Translations under genes and position numbers: made by a program | Shown: piece by piece, positions 16,712 to 24,903 of the stretch | How the letters are laid out: each line of letters opens with the position of its first letter | How positions within the stretch are numbered: position 1 is the first letter of the stretch | Origin: Polymorphum gilvum SL003B-26A1 | Lineage (GTDB): Bacteria; Pseudomonadota; Alphaproteobacteria; Rhizobiales; Stappiaceae | Assembly (NCBI RefSeq): GCF_000192745.1 | Contig: NC_015259.1 | Span: forward strand, 3,177,001 to 3,241,000 | DNA: 64,000 bases | Direction: 5' to 3' | The notes under the pieces: model-generated | What the model was told of the DNA's origin: nothing | The model's database searches: none | What the model saw: the letters and a program-made list of their open reading frames with translations, nothing else

Positions 16712-18799
16712 ATGACCAAGACCGTCCTTCCCCCCCGCGCCGTGCGGCGCCCCGTCACCCACGAGATCCACGGCGTCACCCGCACCGACGACTACGCCTG
16801 GCTGCGGGCCGACAACTGGCAGGAGGTGATGCGCGACGGCCGTGCCGCGCTCGCCGACGACATCGAGGCCTATCTCGACGCCGAGAACGCCTATCTCGAC
16901 CATGTCATGGCACCGACCGCCGCGCTGCAGGAGCGACTGTTTACCGAGATGAAGGGGCGCATCAAGGAGGACGACAGTTCCGTTCCCTCGCCTGACGGGC
17001 CCTATGCCTACGGCCTGCGCTACGTCGCCGGCGGCCAGCACCCGAAGCTGACGCGCACGCCGCGCGACGGCGGCGCGGAGGAAATCCTCGTCGACGGCGA
17101 CCAAGAGGCCGAGGGCAAGGCCTATTTCCGCCTCGGTGGCGCCGAGCACTCGCCCGACCACAAGCGGCTTGCCTGGGCCTTCGACGACAAGGGCTCCGAA
17201 TTCTATGCCCTGCTGATCCGCGACCTGGAGACGGGCAAGGACCTCGACCATCGGATCGAGGACACCGCCGGCGGCGGGGTCTTCTCCGCTGACGGGCGCT
17301 ACCTGTTCTACGTCCGCCTCGATGCCAGCCACCGGCCGTCGAAACTGTTCCGCCACGAGGTCGGCACCGATCCGGCCGGCGACGTGCTGGTGTTCGAGGA
17401 GCGCGACCCGGGCTTCTTCATGGGCGTCGGCAAGACCCAGTCCGGCAGCCACATCGTCATCGACATCCATGACCACGAGACGTCCGAGGTCTGGACCATC
17501 CCGGCCGGCGATCCGCTCGCCGAGCCGGCACTCATCGCCGCGCGCGAAACCGCGCAGCAGTATTCGGTCGAGGAGAACGGCGGCACCTTCTATATCCTGA
17601 CCAACGCCGGCGACGCCGAGGACTTCAAGATCGTCACCGCGCCGGTAGAAAGCCCCGGCCGCGGGCACTGGCACGACCTTGTCCCGCATGTGCCCGGGCG
17701 GCTGATCCTGTCGCACACGCTCTACAAGGATTTCATGATCCGCCTGGAGCGCGAGGACGGGCTGCCGCGCATCGTCATCCGTCGCCTGGTGGACAACATC
17801 GAGCACGCCATCGCCTTCGACGAGGAGGCCTATTCGCTCGGCCTGTCCGACGGCTACGAGTTCGACACAAGCACCATCCGCTTCACCTATTCGTCCATGA
17901 CCACGCCCTCGCGCGTCTACGACTACGACGTGGAAACCCGCAAGCGCATGCTGCGCAAGGAGCAGGAGGTGCCGTCCGGCCACGACCCGGCCGCCTATGT
18001 CACCCGCCGCCTGCAGGCGCCGGCGCGCGACGGTGAGACCGTGCCGGTCTCGATCCTCTATCGCAGGGACACGCCGCTGGACGGTTCGGCGCCGTGCCTG
18101 CTCTACGGCTACGGCTCCTACGGCATCGCCATTCCGGCGGCCTTCTCGACCAATGCGCTGTCGCTGGTCGACCGCGGCTTCGTTTATGCCATTGCCCATA
18201 TCCGCGGCGGCAAGGAGAAGGGCTACCGCTGGTACAAGGACGGCCGACGCGAGAAGAAGGTGAACACCTTCACCGATTTCATCGCCGCCGCCGAGCATCT
18301 GGTTGCCGAGGGCTTCACGCGCCACGACCGCATCGTCGCCCACGGCGGTTCGGCCGGCGGCATGCTGGTCGGCGCGGTCGCCAACATGGCGCCGGACAGG
18401 TTCGCCGGCATCATCGGCGAGGTGCCGTTCGTCGACGTGCTCAACACCATGCTCGACGACACCCTGCCACTGACGCCGCCGGAATGGCCCGAATGGGGCA
18501 ATCCGGGCGCCAGCCCTGCGGCGTTCAGGACCATCGCGTCCTATTCGCCCTACGACAACGTCGCGCCCCAGGCCTATCCCGCCATTCTCGCCGTCGGCGG
18601 CCTGACCGATCCCCGTGTGACCTACTGGGAGCCGGCCAAGTGGGTGGCGAAGCTGCGCGCCACCAAGACCTGCGACAACCCTCTGCTGCTCAAGACCAAC
18701 ATGGACGCCGGTCACGGCGGCGCCTCCGGCCGCTTCGACCGCCTGAAGGAAGTCGCCCTCGTCCAGGCCTTCGCGCTGATGGTGACGGGACGGACATGA
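16712..18799 (+). CDS. ptrB: Oligopeptidase B (S9 family serine peptidase)
   Basis: Cleaves short peptides after basic residues in the cytoplasm. The 695-residue protein has the N-terminal propeller cap (RPVTHEIHGVTRTDDYAWLR, DNWQEVM) and the C-terminal alpha/beta-hydrolase domain. The nucleophile is Ser547 in HGGSAGGM; the catalytic Asp and His are expected in GGLTDPRV and DAGHGGASGR. SYGIAIPAAFS and HIRGGKEKGYRWYKDG are typical of the family. ATG 16712 matches the usual N-terminus; upstream TTG codons are ignored. Confidence 0.94.
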   Translation: MTKTVLPPRAVRRPVTHEIHGVTRTDDYAWLRADNWQEVMRDGRAALADDIEAYLDAENAYLDHVMAPTAALQERLFTEMKGRIKEDDSSVPSPDGPYAYGLRYVAGGQHPKLTRTPRDGGAEEILVDGDQEAEGKAYFRLGGAEHSPDHKRLAWAFDDKGSEFYALLIRDLETGKDLDHRIEDTAGGGVFSADGRYLFYVRLDASHRPSKLFRHEVGTDPAGDVLVFEERDPGFFMGVGKTQSGSHIVIDIHDHETSEVWTIPAGDPLAEPALIAARETAQQYSVEENGGTFYILTNAGDAEDFKIVTAPVESPGRGHWHDLVPHVPGRLILSHTLYKDFMIRLEREDGLPRIVIRRLVDNIEHAIAFDEEAYSLGLSDGYEFDTSTIRFTYSSMTTPSRVYDYDVETRKRMLRKEQEVPSGHDPAAYVTRRLQAPARDGETVPVSILYRRDTPLDGSAPCLLYGYGSYGIAIPAAFSTNALSLVDRGFVYAIAHIRGGKEKGYRWYKDGRREKKVNTFTDFIAAAEHLVAEGFTRHDRIVAHGGSAGGMLVGAVANMAPDRFAGIIGEVPFVDVLNTMLDDTLPLTPPEWPEWGNPGASPAAFRTIASYSPYDNVAPQAYPAILAVGGLTDPRVTYWEPAKWVAKLRATKTCDNPLLLKTNMDAGHGGASGRFDRLKEVALVQAFALMVTGRT

Positions 18800-18896
18800 C
18801 AGGCACGGGAAGCGTCTTTGCTCAAAACGCGACGGGAGCGGCGGCCAAGAGGCGAGCCGCTCCGTGACGCCGCCTGCCCTGGCCGGACGGAACCGG

Positions 18897-19097
18897 TCAG
18901 GCCGACTTGCAGGTCTTGATGCCGAGGATCGTGTAGGCCGGGCACCAGCCGATCGCGGCGGTGACGATCGGCACGACGCCGATCCAGCCGACCCATTTCC
19001 AGGCAATGTCCGAGGATCCAAACAGCGCGAACAGAACCAGGGCGATGCCCACGACGAGCCGCAGGATGCGGTCGAGCGAGCCCATGTTGGTGGTCAT
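18897..19097 (-). CDS. DUF2892 (YgaP-type) inner membrane protein
   Basis: A 66-residue protein: MGSLDRILRLVVGIALVLFA, a second hydrophobic segment, then GWIGVVPIVTAAIGWCPAYTILG, the DUF2892 signature with the conserved Cys-Pro. Such proteins are often associated with rhodanese and sulfur metabolism. Upstream, on the same strand, is a Crp/Fnr regulator, and a perfect 5-3-5 inverted repeat lies 92 bp before the ATG. Confidence 0.88.
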   Translation of the reverse strand: MTTNMGSLDRILRLVVGIALVLFALFGSSDIAWKWVGWIGVVPIVTAAIGWCPAYTILGIKTCKSA

Positions 19098-19188
19098 GGC
19101 GTAATTCCTTTCCGACGTCCGCCCCGGCGCTGCGTAGCCGAAGGCCTGAGAACATTTGGAAAAATACCATCCTCCTCCACTCACGTCT

Positions 19189-19201
19189 GTGACCAAGTCA
19201 C
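19189..19201. promoter_or_regulatory. Candidate Crp/Fnr-type operator
   Basis: GTGACCAAGTCAC, a perfect 5-3-5 inverted repeat, lies in the 125-bp gap between the Crp/Fnr gene and the DUF2892 gene. The GTGAC half-site resembles the Crp superfamily consensus, though the 3-bp spacer is shorter than the usual 6. Confidence 0.4.
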
Positions 19202-19222
19202 GATCCTGGACTGTCCTGTCGG

Positions 19223-19900
19223 TCATCGGCCCGCCGCTTCCGCGCGACACGCCAGCAGATCCGGACGCAACAGCCGGATACGGCCGCGCTCGCGCTCGAC
19301 CAGTCCCTCACCGGTCATCCGGCCGAGCTGGCGGGCGACCACCTCGCGCGCCGAGCCGAGTTCCGCCGCGATCTCCGCCTGGGTCGCCACCACCACGCCG
19401 CCGGCATCCGCCCGCGCCAGCAGGAACTTGGCCAGGCGCGCCTCCAGCGGGTGGAACACCGTGTCTTCGAGCGTCGCCAGGATGTCGGTGATGCGGTGGC
19501 CGAAGCCGCGAAAGACCAGGCGGCGGAAGCCTGTGGAGGACTCGATCAGGCTCAGCACGGTTGGCGCCGGGATGAGCAGCGCGCGCGTGTCGGTCTCGGC
19601 GATGCCTGTCGCCGCATAGACCTCCTCGCCGAACAGGCAGGCGGTCGTCAGCACGCAGCTCTCGCCCGGTCCGACCCGGTAGAGCAGGATCTCGCGACCG
19701 GTGTCGGCGGTCAGGAACACCCGTACCGAGCCCTCCTCGACCAGGATCCAGCCGGCGCAGGCCTCGCCGGGGGAAAACACGGTCGTCCCCGCCGCGAGGG
19801 CGACCTGGCGCATCGTCCGCGCCAGCCCGTCTCTCTGCTGTTGCGGAAGCTCCGCCAGCCCGAGCCGCTCGAAGACATCCGCGTCCGACGATCCGGCCAT
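19223..19900 (-). CDS. Crp/Fnr family transcriptional regulator
   Basis: A 225-residue regulator. The cyclic-nucleotide-like effector domain is about residues 20-135 (VFSPGEACAGWILVEEGSVRVFL, YRVGPGESCVLTTACLFG) and the HTH about 150-215 (TQAEIAAELGSAREVVARQLGRMTGEGLVERERGRIRLL). The cysteines do not form the N-terminal cluster of FNR, so it is not an Fe-S oxygen sensor. Two cysteines (in GEACAGW and ESCVLTTACLF) could respond to reactive sulfur or redox state (speculative). Probably controls the downstream DUF2892 gene. Confidence 0.88.
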   Translation of the reverse strand: MAGSSDADVFERLGLAELPQQQRDGLARTMRQVALAAGTTVFSPGEACAGWILVEEGSVRVFLTADTGREILLYRVGPGESCVLTTACLFGEEVYAATGIAETDTRALLIPAPTVLSLIESSTGFRRLVFRGFGHRITDILATLEDTVFHPLEARLAKFLLARADAGGVVVATQAEIAAELGSAREVVARQLGRMTGEGLVERERGRIRLLRPDLLACRAEAAGR

Positions 19901-20028
19901 TCATGCTCCCCTGCCCGGCCGCGCACGAGCCGGTATGCCGCGCGCCACAAACGGCTTATATCAAAGCCAGGGACCGGCCAACGTGCTAGATGGTCCCGGT
20001 CGCCGCAAGATGGACGAGGAGTTGTCGG

Positions 20029-20382
20029 ATGAAGTCCCGCATGGTCGCCTGCATCGCAGCCGCGCTGATCGCCGTTTCCGTGCCGCTGGAAAGCGCGCGG
20101 GCCGGCCTGCTCTATGATCTGCTGTTCGCGCCGACCTACGACCCGGACTATGTCCCGGAGGTCTACGGCACGCCCTACGATTGTCGGCCCTATCGCGCCA
20201 GCGGGCAGACCGCCGGGGTCTGGCGCGGCCTGATCGGCGGCCAGAGCAGAACCGGCAGCGGAACCCTGCGCCAGATCTCCCAGGAGGCCTGTTTCGCCAG
20301 CCGCCAGGACTGCGAGGCCTATCTGGTCATGATGCGCCGCTACATCGATATGGTGTTCACGCACGAATGCCGGCCGCTGTGA
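20029..20382 (+). CDS. Secreted small protein of unknown function
   Basis: A 117-residue protein with a signal peptide (MKSRMVACIAAALIAVSVPL, cleavage expected after SARA, near residue 25). The mature part has cysteines in PYDCRPY, EACFASRQDCEAY and HECRPL, possibly two disulfides. GAGGAG lies 10 nt before the ATG. No family recognised. Convergent with the cytochrome operon. Confidence 0.72.
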   Translation: MKSRMVACIAAALIAVSVPLESARAGLLYDLLFAPTYDPDYVPEVYGTPYDCRPYRASGQTAGVWRGLIGGQSRTGSGTLRQISQEACFASRQDCEAYLVMMRRYIDMVFTHECRPL

Positions 20383-20401
20383 CGCGGCCGGCCTGCCGCT
20401 G

Positions 20402-21316
20402 TCAGCGGGCGGCCGCCATCGCCGGTACGGCCTTCAGATAGGCCGCGATCGCCTGGCGGTCCTCGTCCGGCAGGCGGGCCATGTTCTCCTGCACCGCCAC
20501 CATCTCGCCGCCGACCGAATCGTAGTCGGGTGTGAAGCCGCTCTCCAGATAGTAGGCGATGTCGGCCGCGCTCCAGCCGCCGATGCCGCCCGGCCCGCCG
20601 GTGATGTTGGGCACGAAGCCCTCGCCGGTCGCCGCAGGCGCGCCGGCCAGCCAGCGCGCCGTGTCCGTCCCGCCGATCAGGTTGCGCGGGCTGTGGCATT
20701 CGCCGCAATGGCCCGGCCCCTCGACCAGATACTGCCCGCGCCGCTCCAGCTCCGAGGCCCCGGCAAGCGCCACCACGGGCTCAGGGTCGAGATGGAGCCG
20801 CTTCCACAGCCCGAGGCCGCGCCGGACGGTGAAGGGGAACGACAGCTCGTGATCCGGCGCGACGCCGGCCACCGCGGGCAGGGTCTTCATGAAGACGAAC
20901 AGGTCGGCCACGTCCCCGGCCGTCATGCGGGCGTAGGAGGTGTAGGGAAACGCCGGGTAATAGTGTTCGCCGGCAGGCGAAGTGCCGGTCAGCATGGCGT
21001 TGGCGAAATCCGCGACCGACCACGCCCCGATGCCGTCGGCCGGATGTGGGGAGACGTTGGGGGCCACGAAGGTTCCGAACGGCGACGCCAGCCGCAGGCC
21101 GCCGCCGAGCAGCAGTTTGTCGTCGCCCTTGGCGCCTGGAGCGGCATGACAGGACGCACAGCCGCCGGCCCAGAAGATGCGCTCGCCGGCAGCCGCGTCG
21201 CCTTCGGGCAGTGCGGCCAGCACCTCGGCCGGCAGCGGCCGGGGTGCCGTTACGATCCTCACGCCCCACACCGCGACGAGGACCGCGGCAAGGATGAGGG
21301 CGAGCAGCGCGCGCAC
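20402..21316 (-). CDS. Membrane-anchored di-haem cytochrome c
   Basis: A 304-residue protein with an N-terminal anchor (residues 2-22) and two haem c sites: CASCH at 53-57 and CGECH at 204-208. Internal duplication is evident (VAPNVSPHPADGIGAWSVADFANAML versus a later VPNITGGPGGIGGWSAADIAYYL region). This is the arrangement of electron-transfer cytochromes that serve periplasmic dehydrogenases or accompany cytochrome c'. It starts 10 bp after the cytochrome c' stop, so both are one operon. Confidence 0.92.
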   Translation of the reverse strand: MRALLALILAAVLVAVWGVRIVTAPRPLPAEVLAALPEGDAAAGERIFWAGGCASCHAAPGAKGDDKLLLGGGLRLASPFGTFVAPNVSPHPADGIGAWSVADFANAMLTGTSPAGEHYYPAFPYTSYARMTAGDVADLFVFMKTLPAVAGVAPDHELSFPFTVRRGLGLWKRLHLDPEPVVALAGASELERRGQYLVEGPGHCGECHSPRNLIGGTDTARWLAGAPAATGEGFVPNITGGPGGIGGWSAADIAYYLESGFTPDYDSVGGEMVAVQENMARLPDEDRQAIAAYLKAVPAMAAAR

Positions 21317-21326
21317 GGCCTCGCTC

Positions 21327-21776
21327 CTAGCGCTGGACGCGATAGGTTTCGTGGCAGGTCTTGCAGCTCGCCATCACGGGGCCCATCGCAGCCTTGAAGG
21401 CGTCGAGGTCCGCGGGACCGTCCTTGCCGGCGGCTGCCGCCGCCGCCCCGGTGACTTCGGCGAACTTGGCAAGCGTTGCCTCGAACCCGGCCATGTCCTC
21501 CCAGATCTTCGGCGCCGCGGTGGTGTCGCCGTCGAGGTCCGACCCTTCGGGGAAGAAGGCACCGAACGACAGAGCCGCGGCATTCATGGTCGCGATCGCC
21601 GCCTTGCCGACCGCTGGCGAATAGGCGAGTTCGCCCTTCATCATCGCACCCGACACTGCGGCCGCCGCGCCGACCGACTGCATGGTCGCCTTGCGCACCG
21701 CAACCGGGTCGCCGGCAGCCAGAACAGCGGGCGCCGACAGCGCGAGCACCGCGCCGGCAAAAATGGTCTTTCGCAT
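21327..21776 (-). CDS. Cytochrome c' (class II c-type cytochrome)
   Basis: A 149-residue periplasmic protein with a signal peptide (MRKTIFAGAVLALSAPAVLA) and a single C-terminal haem site CKTCH at 138-142, the hallmark of class II cytochromes. The rest is a helical bundle (AVRKATMQSVGAAAAV, KIWEDMAGFEATLAKFAEV). Family members bind NO or CO and protect against nitrosative stress, or act as electron carriers. Promoter-proximal gene of the pair with the di-haem cytochrome. Confidence 0.9.
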   Translation of the reverse strand: MRKTIFAGAVLALSAPAVLAAGDPVAVRKATMQSVGAAAAVSGAMMKGELAYSPAVGKAAIATMNAAALSFGAFFPEGSDLDGDTTAAPKIWEDMAGFEATLAKFAEVTGAAAAAAGKDGPADLDAFKAAMGPVMASCKTCHETYRVQR

Positions 21777-21910
21777 CGTCCTCTCCCTTGCCTCATAGAT
21801 AGGGGACCCGACCGGGTCCTTTCCCATTCACGTCCATTCGGCACACAAGGTGAAGTCACGGAGGCGTGAACGCGGCTGCGGCAGGTTGACGCCCCTGGAC
21901 GCCGGCAACG

Positions 21911-21939
21911 AAAAAGCCCCGGCGCGGTGGCCGGGGCTT
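21911..21939 (-). terminator. Rho-independent terminator of the superoxide dismutase gene
   Basis: On the minus strand AAGCCCCGGC (21939-21930) pairs with 21923-21914 around a 6-nt loop and is followed by TTTTT (21915-21911). It lies 31 bp past the sod stop. Confidence 0.85.
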
Positions 21940-21969
21940 GGCTATTCCAGACGATCGCAGGCCGGTGCG

Positions 21970-22569
21970 TCACGCGGCCGCTTCGTACATCTCCAGGACG
22001 TAGTCCCAGTTGACCAGGTTGTCGACGAAGGCTTCCAGGTACTTCGGCCGCAGGTTGCGGTAGTCGATGTAGTAGGAGTGCTCCCACACGTCGACGCCGA
22101 GCAGCGGCGCGGCGCCATGGACCAGCGGGTTCTCGCCGTTCGGGGTCTTCATGATCGCCAGCTTGCCGTCCTTGAGCGCCAGCCAGGCCCAACCGGAGCC
22201 GAACTGCGTGATGCCGGCGTTGATGAAGTCGGCGCGGAACTTGTCGTAGCCGCCGAGATCGCTGTCGATCTTCGAGGCGAGCGCGCCCGGAAGCTTGGTG
22301 CCGCCGCCGTTCGGCTTCATCCACTTCCAGAAATGGATGTGGTTGTAGTGCTGACCGGCATTGTTGAAGAGACCCGGGTTCTTGCCGAAGCTCTCCTTGA
22401 CCACCTCCTCGACCGACTTGCCCTCCAGGCCACTGTCCTTCAGCAGGTTATTGCCGTTGCTGACATAGGCCAAGTGATGCTTGTCGTGGTGATACTCCAG
22501 CGTTTCCGCCGACATGTAAGGGCCGAGCGCGTCATAGGCGTAGGGCAGGTCCGGCAATTGAAAAGACAT
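21970..22569 (-). CDS. sodB: Superoxide dismutase (Fe/Mn family)
   Basis: Dismutates superoxide to peroxide and oxygen. The 199-residue length is standard. Landmarks: LEYHHDKHHLAYV with the first His ligand, FNNAGQHYNHIHFW with the second, and DVWEHSYYIDY with Asp and His ligands. The active-site Gln lies in FNNAGQH, the Fe-enzyme position, although rhizobial members are often cambialistic. The open frame continues upstream, but MSFQLPDLPY is the conserved start and AGGAG precedes it. Divergent from the nuclease gene. Confidence 0.95.
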   Translation of the reverse strand: MSFQLPDLPYAYDALGPYMSAETLEYHHDKHHLAYVSNGNNLLKDSGLEGKSVEEVVKESFGKNPGLFNNAGQHYNHIHFWKWMKPNGGGTKLPGALASKIDSDLGGYDKFRADFINAGITQFGSGWAWLALKDGKLAIMKTPNGENPLVHGAAPLLGVDVWEHSYYIDYRNLRPKYLEAFVDNLVNWDYVLEMYEAAA

Positions 22570-22877
22570 CGTGCGTCCTCCTGTGGGTCGATTGACCGGC
22601 GGCAGATCCGTATAAATACGGCCGGCGTCGAGCCGCAAGATAAGAGCCTTCGCAGCCGGCGGCAATGTCCCGGCCGCCGGAAATAAAAAAATATTTTTCT
22701 TTCCAATCTGGGAACGATATCGGACGTATTGCGTTGCGGTCGCGGCTCGAAACGGCCGCGGGCCGCGCGACGCGAACGCCGTCACGGCACGTTCGGTTCT
22801 GCGTCCATCCACGGAAAACCGGCTGTACACGGCCTGCCGGACTTTTGCCTCGCCTGCAGGAGCGTCAAACTTCCTTC
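22570..22877. other. Intergenic region between sod and the nuclease gene
   Basis: Divergent promoter region with an A/T-rich core near 22680-22705 in otherwise GC-rich DNA. I see no gene or clear operator. Confidence 0.45.
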
Positions 22878-23579
22878 ATGTTGCTGATTCTTGGACGGTT
22901 TGAAGCGCGCCGCCAGCTGCTCCGGCGGGTCGTCGCGGCCCTTGCCTGCGCCACTTGCGTCATCCTCGTGCCGCTTGCCGGCGCCCCGGCCGACGGCCGG
23001 CTGCGCGTGATCGACGGCGACACGCTGGTCCTCGACGGCGAGCGGCTGCGTCTGGAAGGCATCGATGCCCCGGAACTGGGCCAAACCTGCCTCGACGCTT
23101 CCGGCCGGTCCTGGCCGTGCGGCGCGGCGGCGGCCCGTCACCTGCGCGAACTGGCCGCAGCCGGTCCCGTCTCCTGCACGGGAACGGAGCGCGACGCCTA
23201 CGGCCGGCTGCTCGCCACCTGCCGTGCCGGCGAACGCACCCTCAACCGCGCCATGGTCGTCGACGGCTATGCCTTCGCCTTCACCCGCTATTCCCACTCC
23301 TACGAGGCCGACGAGGCGACCGCCCGGCGCGCGCGGGCCGGCTTGTGGGCGGGCACGGCCGAGCGGCCCTGGGACTACCGCAGCCGCAAGTGGGCGGGCG
23401 CGCAGCAGACGGCTCCCGGCGACTGCCGGATCAAGGGCAACATTTCCGAACGCGGGCGGATCTACCACATGCCGTGGTCGTCGTCCTACGCCCGGACGCG
23501 GATCGACCCGGCGCGGGGCGAACGCTGGTTCTGCAGCGAGGCGGAGGCGCTCGCCGCCGGCTGGCGGCCGCCCTCCTGA
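22878..23579 (+). CDS. Secreted thermonuclease-family protein with C-terminal SNase-associated domain
   Basis: A 233-residue protein with an N-terminal signal/anchor (about residues 15-38). The staphylococcal-nuclease fold covers about 40-150: RVIDGDTLVLDGERLRLEGIDAPE, then ERDAYGRLLATC and LNRAMVVDGYAFAFTRYS, with the active-site Asp/Arg/Glu/Arg pattern apparent. The C-terminal part (GDCRIKGNIS, RIYHMPWSSSY, RTRIDPARGERWFCSEAEA, AAGW) recurs in other rhizobial envelope proteins and probably is a separate binding module with two conserved cysteines. ATG 22878 is the first Met near the hydrophobic segment. Confidence 0.85.
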   Translation: MLLILGRFEARRQLLRRVVAALACATCVILVPLAGAPADGRLRVIDGDTLVLDGERLRLEGIDAPELGQTCLDASGRSWPCGAAAARHLRELAAAGPVSCTGTERDAYGRLLATCRAGERTLNRAMVVDGYAFAFTRYSHSYEADEATARRARAGLWAGTAERPWDYRSRKWAGAQQTAPGDCRIKGNISERGRIYHMPWSSSYARTRIDPARGERWFCSEAEALAAGWRPPS

Positions 23580-23721
23580 CGCCGGTCCGGGGCGCGCTCG
23601 CGTTTCGCGGCAACTCATTGCTGCGTCGAAGCTCGCCCTTGCTGGCGCCGGGATCGGCAGGATAGGCTTTTCCTGCCCTGCTCGATCCCCTCTGTCGCCC
23701 CGCCATCGAGGACTCCGCCGC

Positions 23722-24894
23722 GTGCCGGATACTGCCGCCTCCCGCCCCGTTCCAACCGCCCTTGGCGGCCTGCTCGCGCTGGCCGCGGCGATGGGCATCG
23801 GGCGCTTCGTCTACACGCCCATCCTGCCCTACATGGCTGAAGGCGTGCCGCTCGACCCGGCCGCCGCCGGGCTGATCGCGTCGGCGAACTTCTTCGGCTA
23901 TCTGGTCGGCGCGCTGGCCGCCTCCGTCGGCACCCTGCCCGGCGGCAGGCGGCGCTGGCTGCTCGGCGCCCTGCTGCTAAGCGCCGCCACCACGGCCGGA
24001 ATGGGCGCGGCCGGAGGCATGTCTGCGTTCCTGCTGCTGCGCTTCCTCGGCGGCGTCGCCAGTGCCTTCGTGCTCGTGTTTTCCTCGGCAATCGTCCTCG
24101 ACCGCGTCGCAGCCGCCGGCCGGCCTGGCCTTTCGGCGCTGCATTTTTCCGGCGTCGGCGGCGGCATCGCGCTCACCGCCGTGCTCGTCGCCGCGCTTGC
24201 CGCAGCCGGCGTCGACTGGCGCGGGCAATGGTATGCCAGCGGTGCGGCGACGCTGGCCTGCCTGCTCGCCGCCACCCTCCTCGTGCCCGCCACGCCCGAC
24301 ACTGCTGCCGGATCCGGTGCCGACGGACACCGGTCGAAGGCACCGCTGTCGGCGCCGCTGCTGCGCCTGATCGTCGCCTACGGCCTCTACGGCTTCGGCT
24401 ACGTGATCACCGCGACCTTCATTTCGGTCATCGTGCGCACCAGTTCGGACCTGCGCCCGGTCGAGCCCTATGTCTGGCTCGCCGTCGGCCTGTCCGCCGC
24501 ACCCTCGATACTCGCCTGGAACCGCGTCGCTGCACGCATCGGGGCGGCACAGGCCTTCGCGTTCGCCTGCGTCCTTGAGGCGCTCGGCGTCGGCCTCAGC
24601 GTGATCGAGGCCGGCATCGCCAACATACTGCTCGCCGCGGTCCTGCTTGGCGGCACCTTCGTCGGCATCGCCGCGCTCGGCCTGGTGGAGGCGCGCCGCC
24701 AGGCCACCGGCGACCCGCGCCGCGTGTTGGCCGTCATGACCGCCAGCTTCGGCCTTGGCCAGATGGTCGGCCCCTGGCTTGCCGGGCTCGGCGCCGAGCT
24801 GACCGGCAGCTTCGTGCTTCCCTCGCTCGCCGCGGCCGTGGCGCTCCTGGTCGCGTCAGCTCTGGTGCTGGTGCCCGCGCGAACCGCGCCCTGA
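23722..24894 (+). CDS. YbfB/YjiJ family MFS transporter
   Basis: A 390-residue 12-span transporter. The first span carries the family signature AAAMGIGRFVYTPILPYM, followed by LIASANFFGYLVGALAAS. The second half has YGLYGFGYVITATFISVIVR, also typical. GTG start with GAGGA 9 nt upstream; the frame is open far upstream only as a shadow of the nuclease gene. Substrate unknown; the gene converges on the aminotransferase gene. Confidence 0.88.
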   Translation: MPDTAASRPVPTALGGLLALAAAMGIGRFVYTPILPYMAEGVPLDPAAAGLIASANFFGYLVGALAASVGTLPGGRRRWLLGALLLSAATTAGMGAAGGMSAFLLLRFLGGVASAFVLVFSSAIVLDRVAAAGRPGLSALHFSGVGGGIALTAVLVAALAAAGVDWRGQWYASGAATLACLLAATLLVPATPDTAAGSGADGHRSKAPLSAPLLRLIVAYGLYGFGYVITATFISVIVRTSSDLRPVEPYVWLAVGLSAAPSILAWNRVAARIGAAQAFAFACVLEALGVGLSVIEAGIANILLAAVLLGGTFVGIAALGLVEARRQATGDPRRVLAVMTASFGLGQMVGPWLAGLGAELTGSFVLPSLAAAVALLVASALVLVPARTAP

Positions 24895-24903
24895 CGCCGC
24901 GCC

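Noticed and set aside
16586-19021. Long in-frame extension upstream of the small membrane protein
   Set aside because: It is the antisense of oligopeptidase B; the membrane protein begins at ATG 16585.
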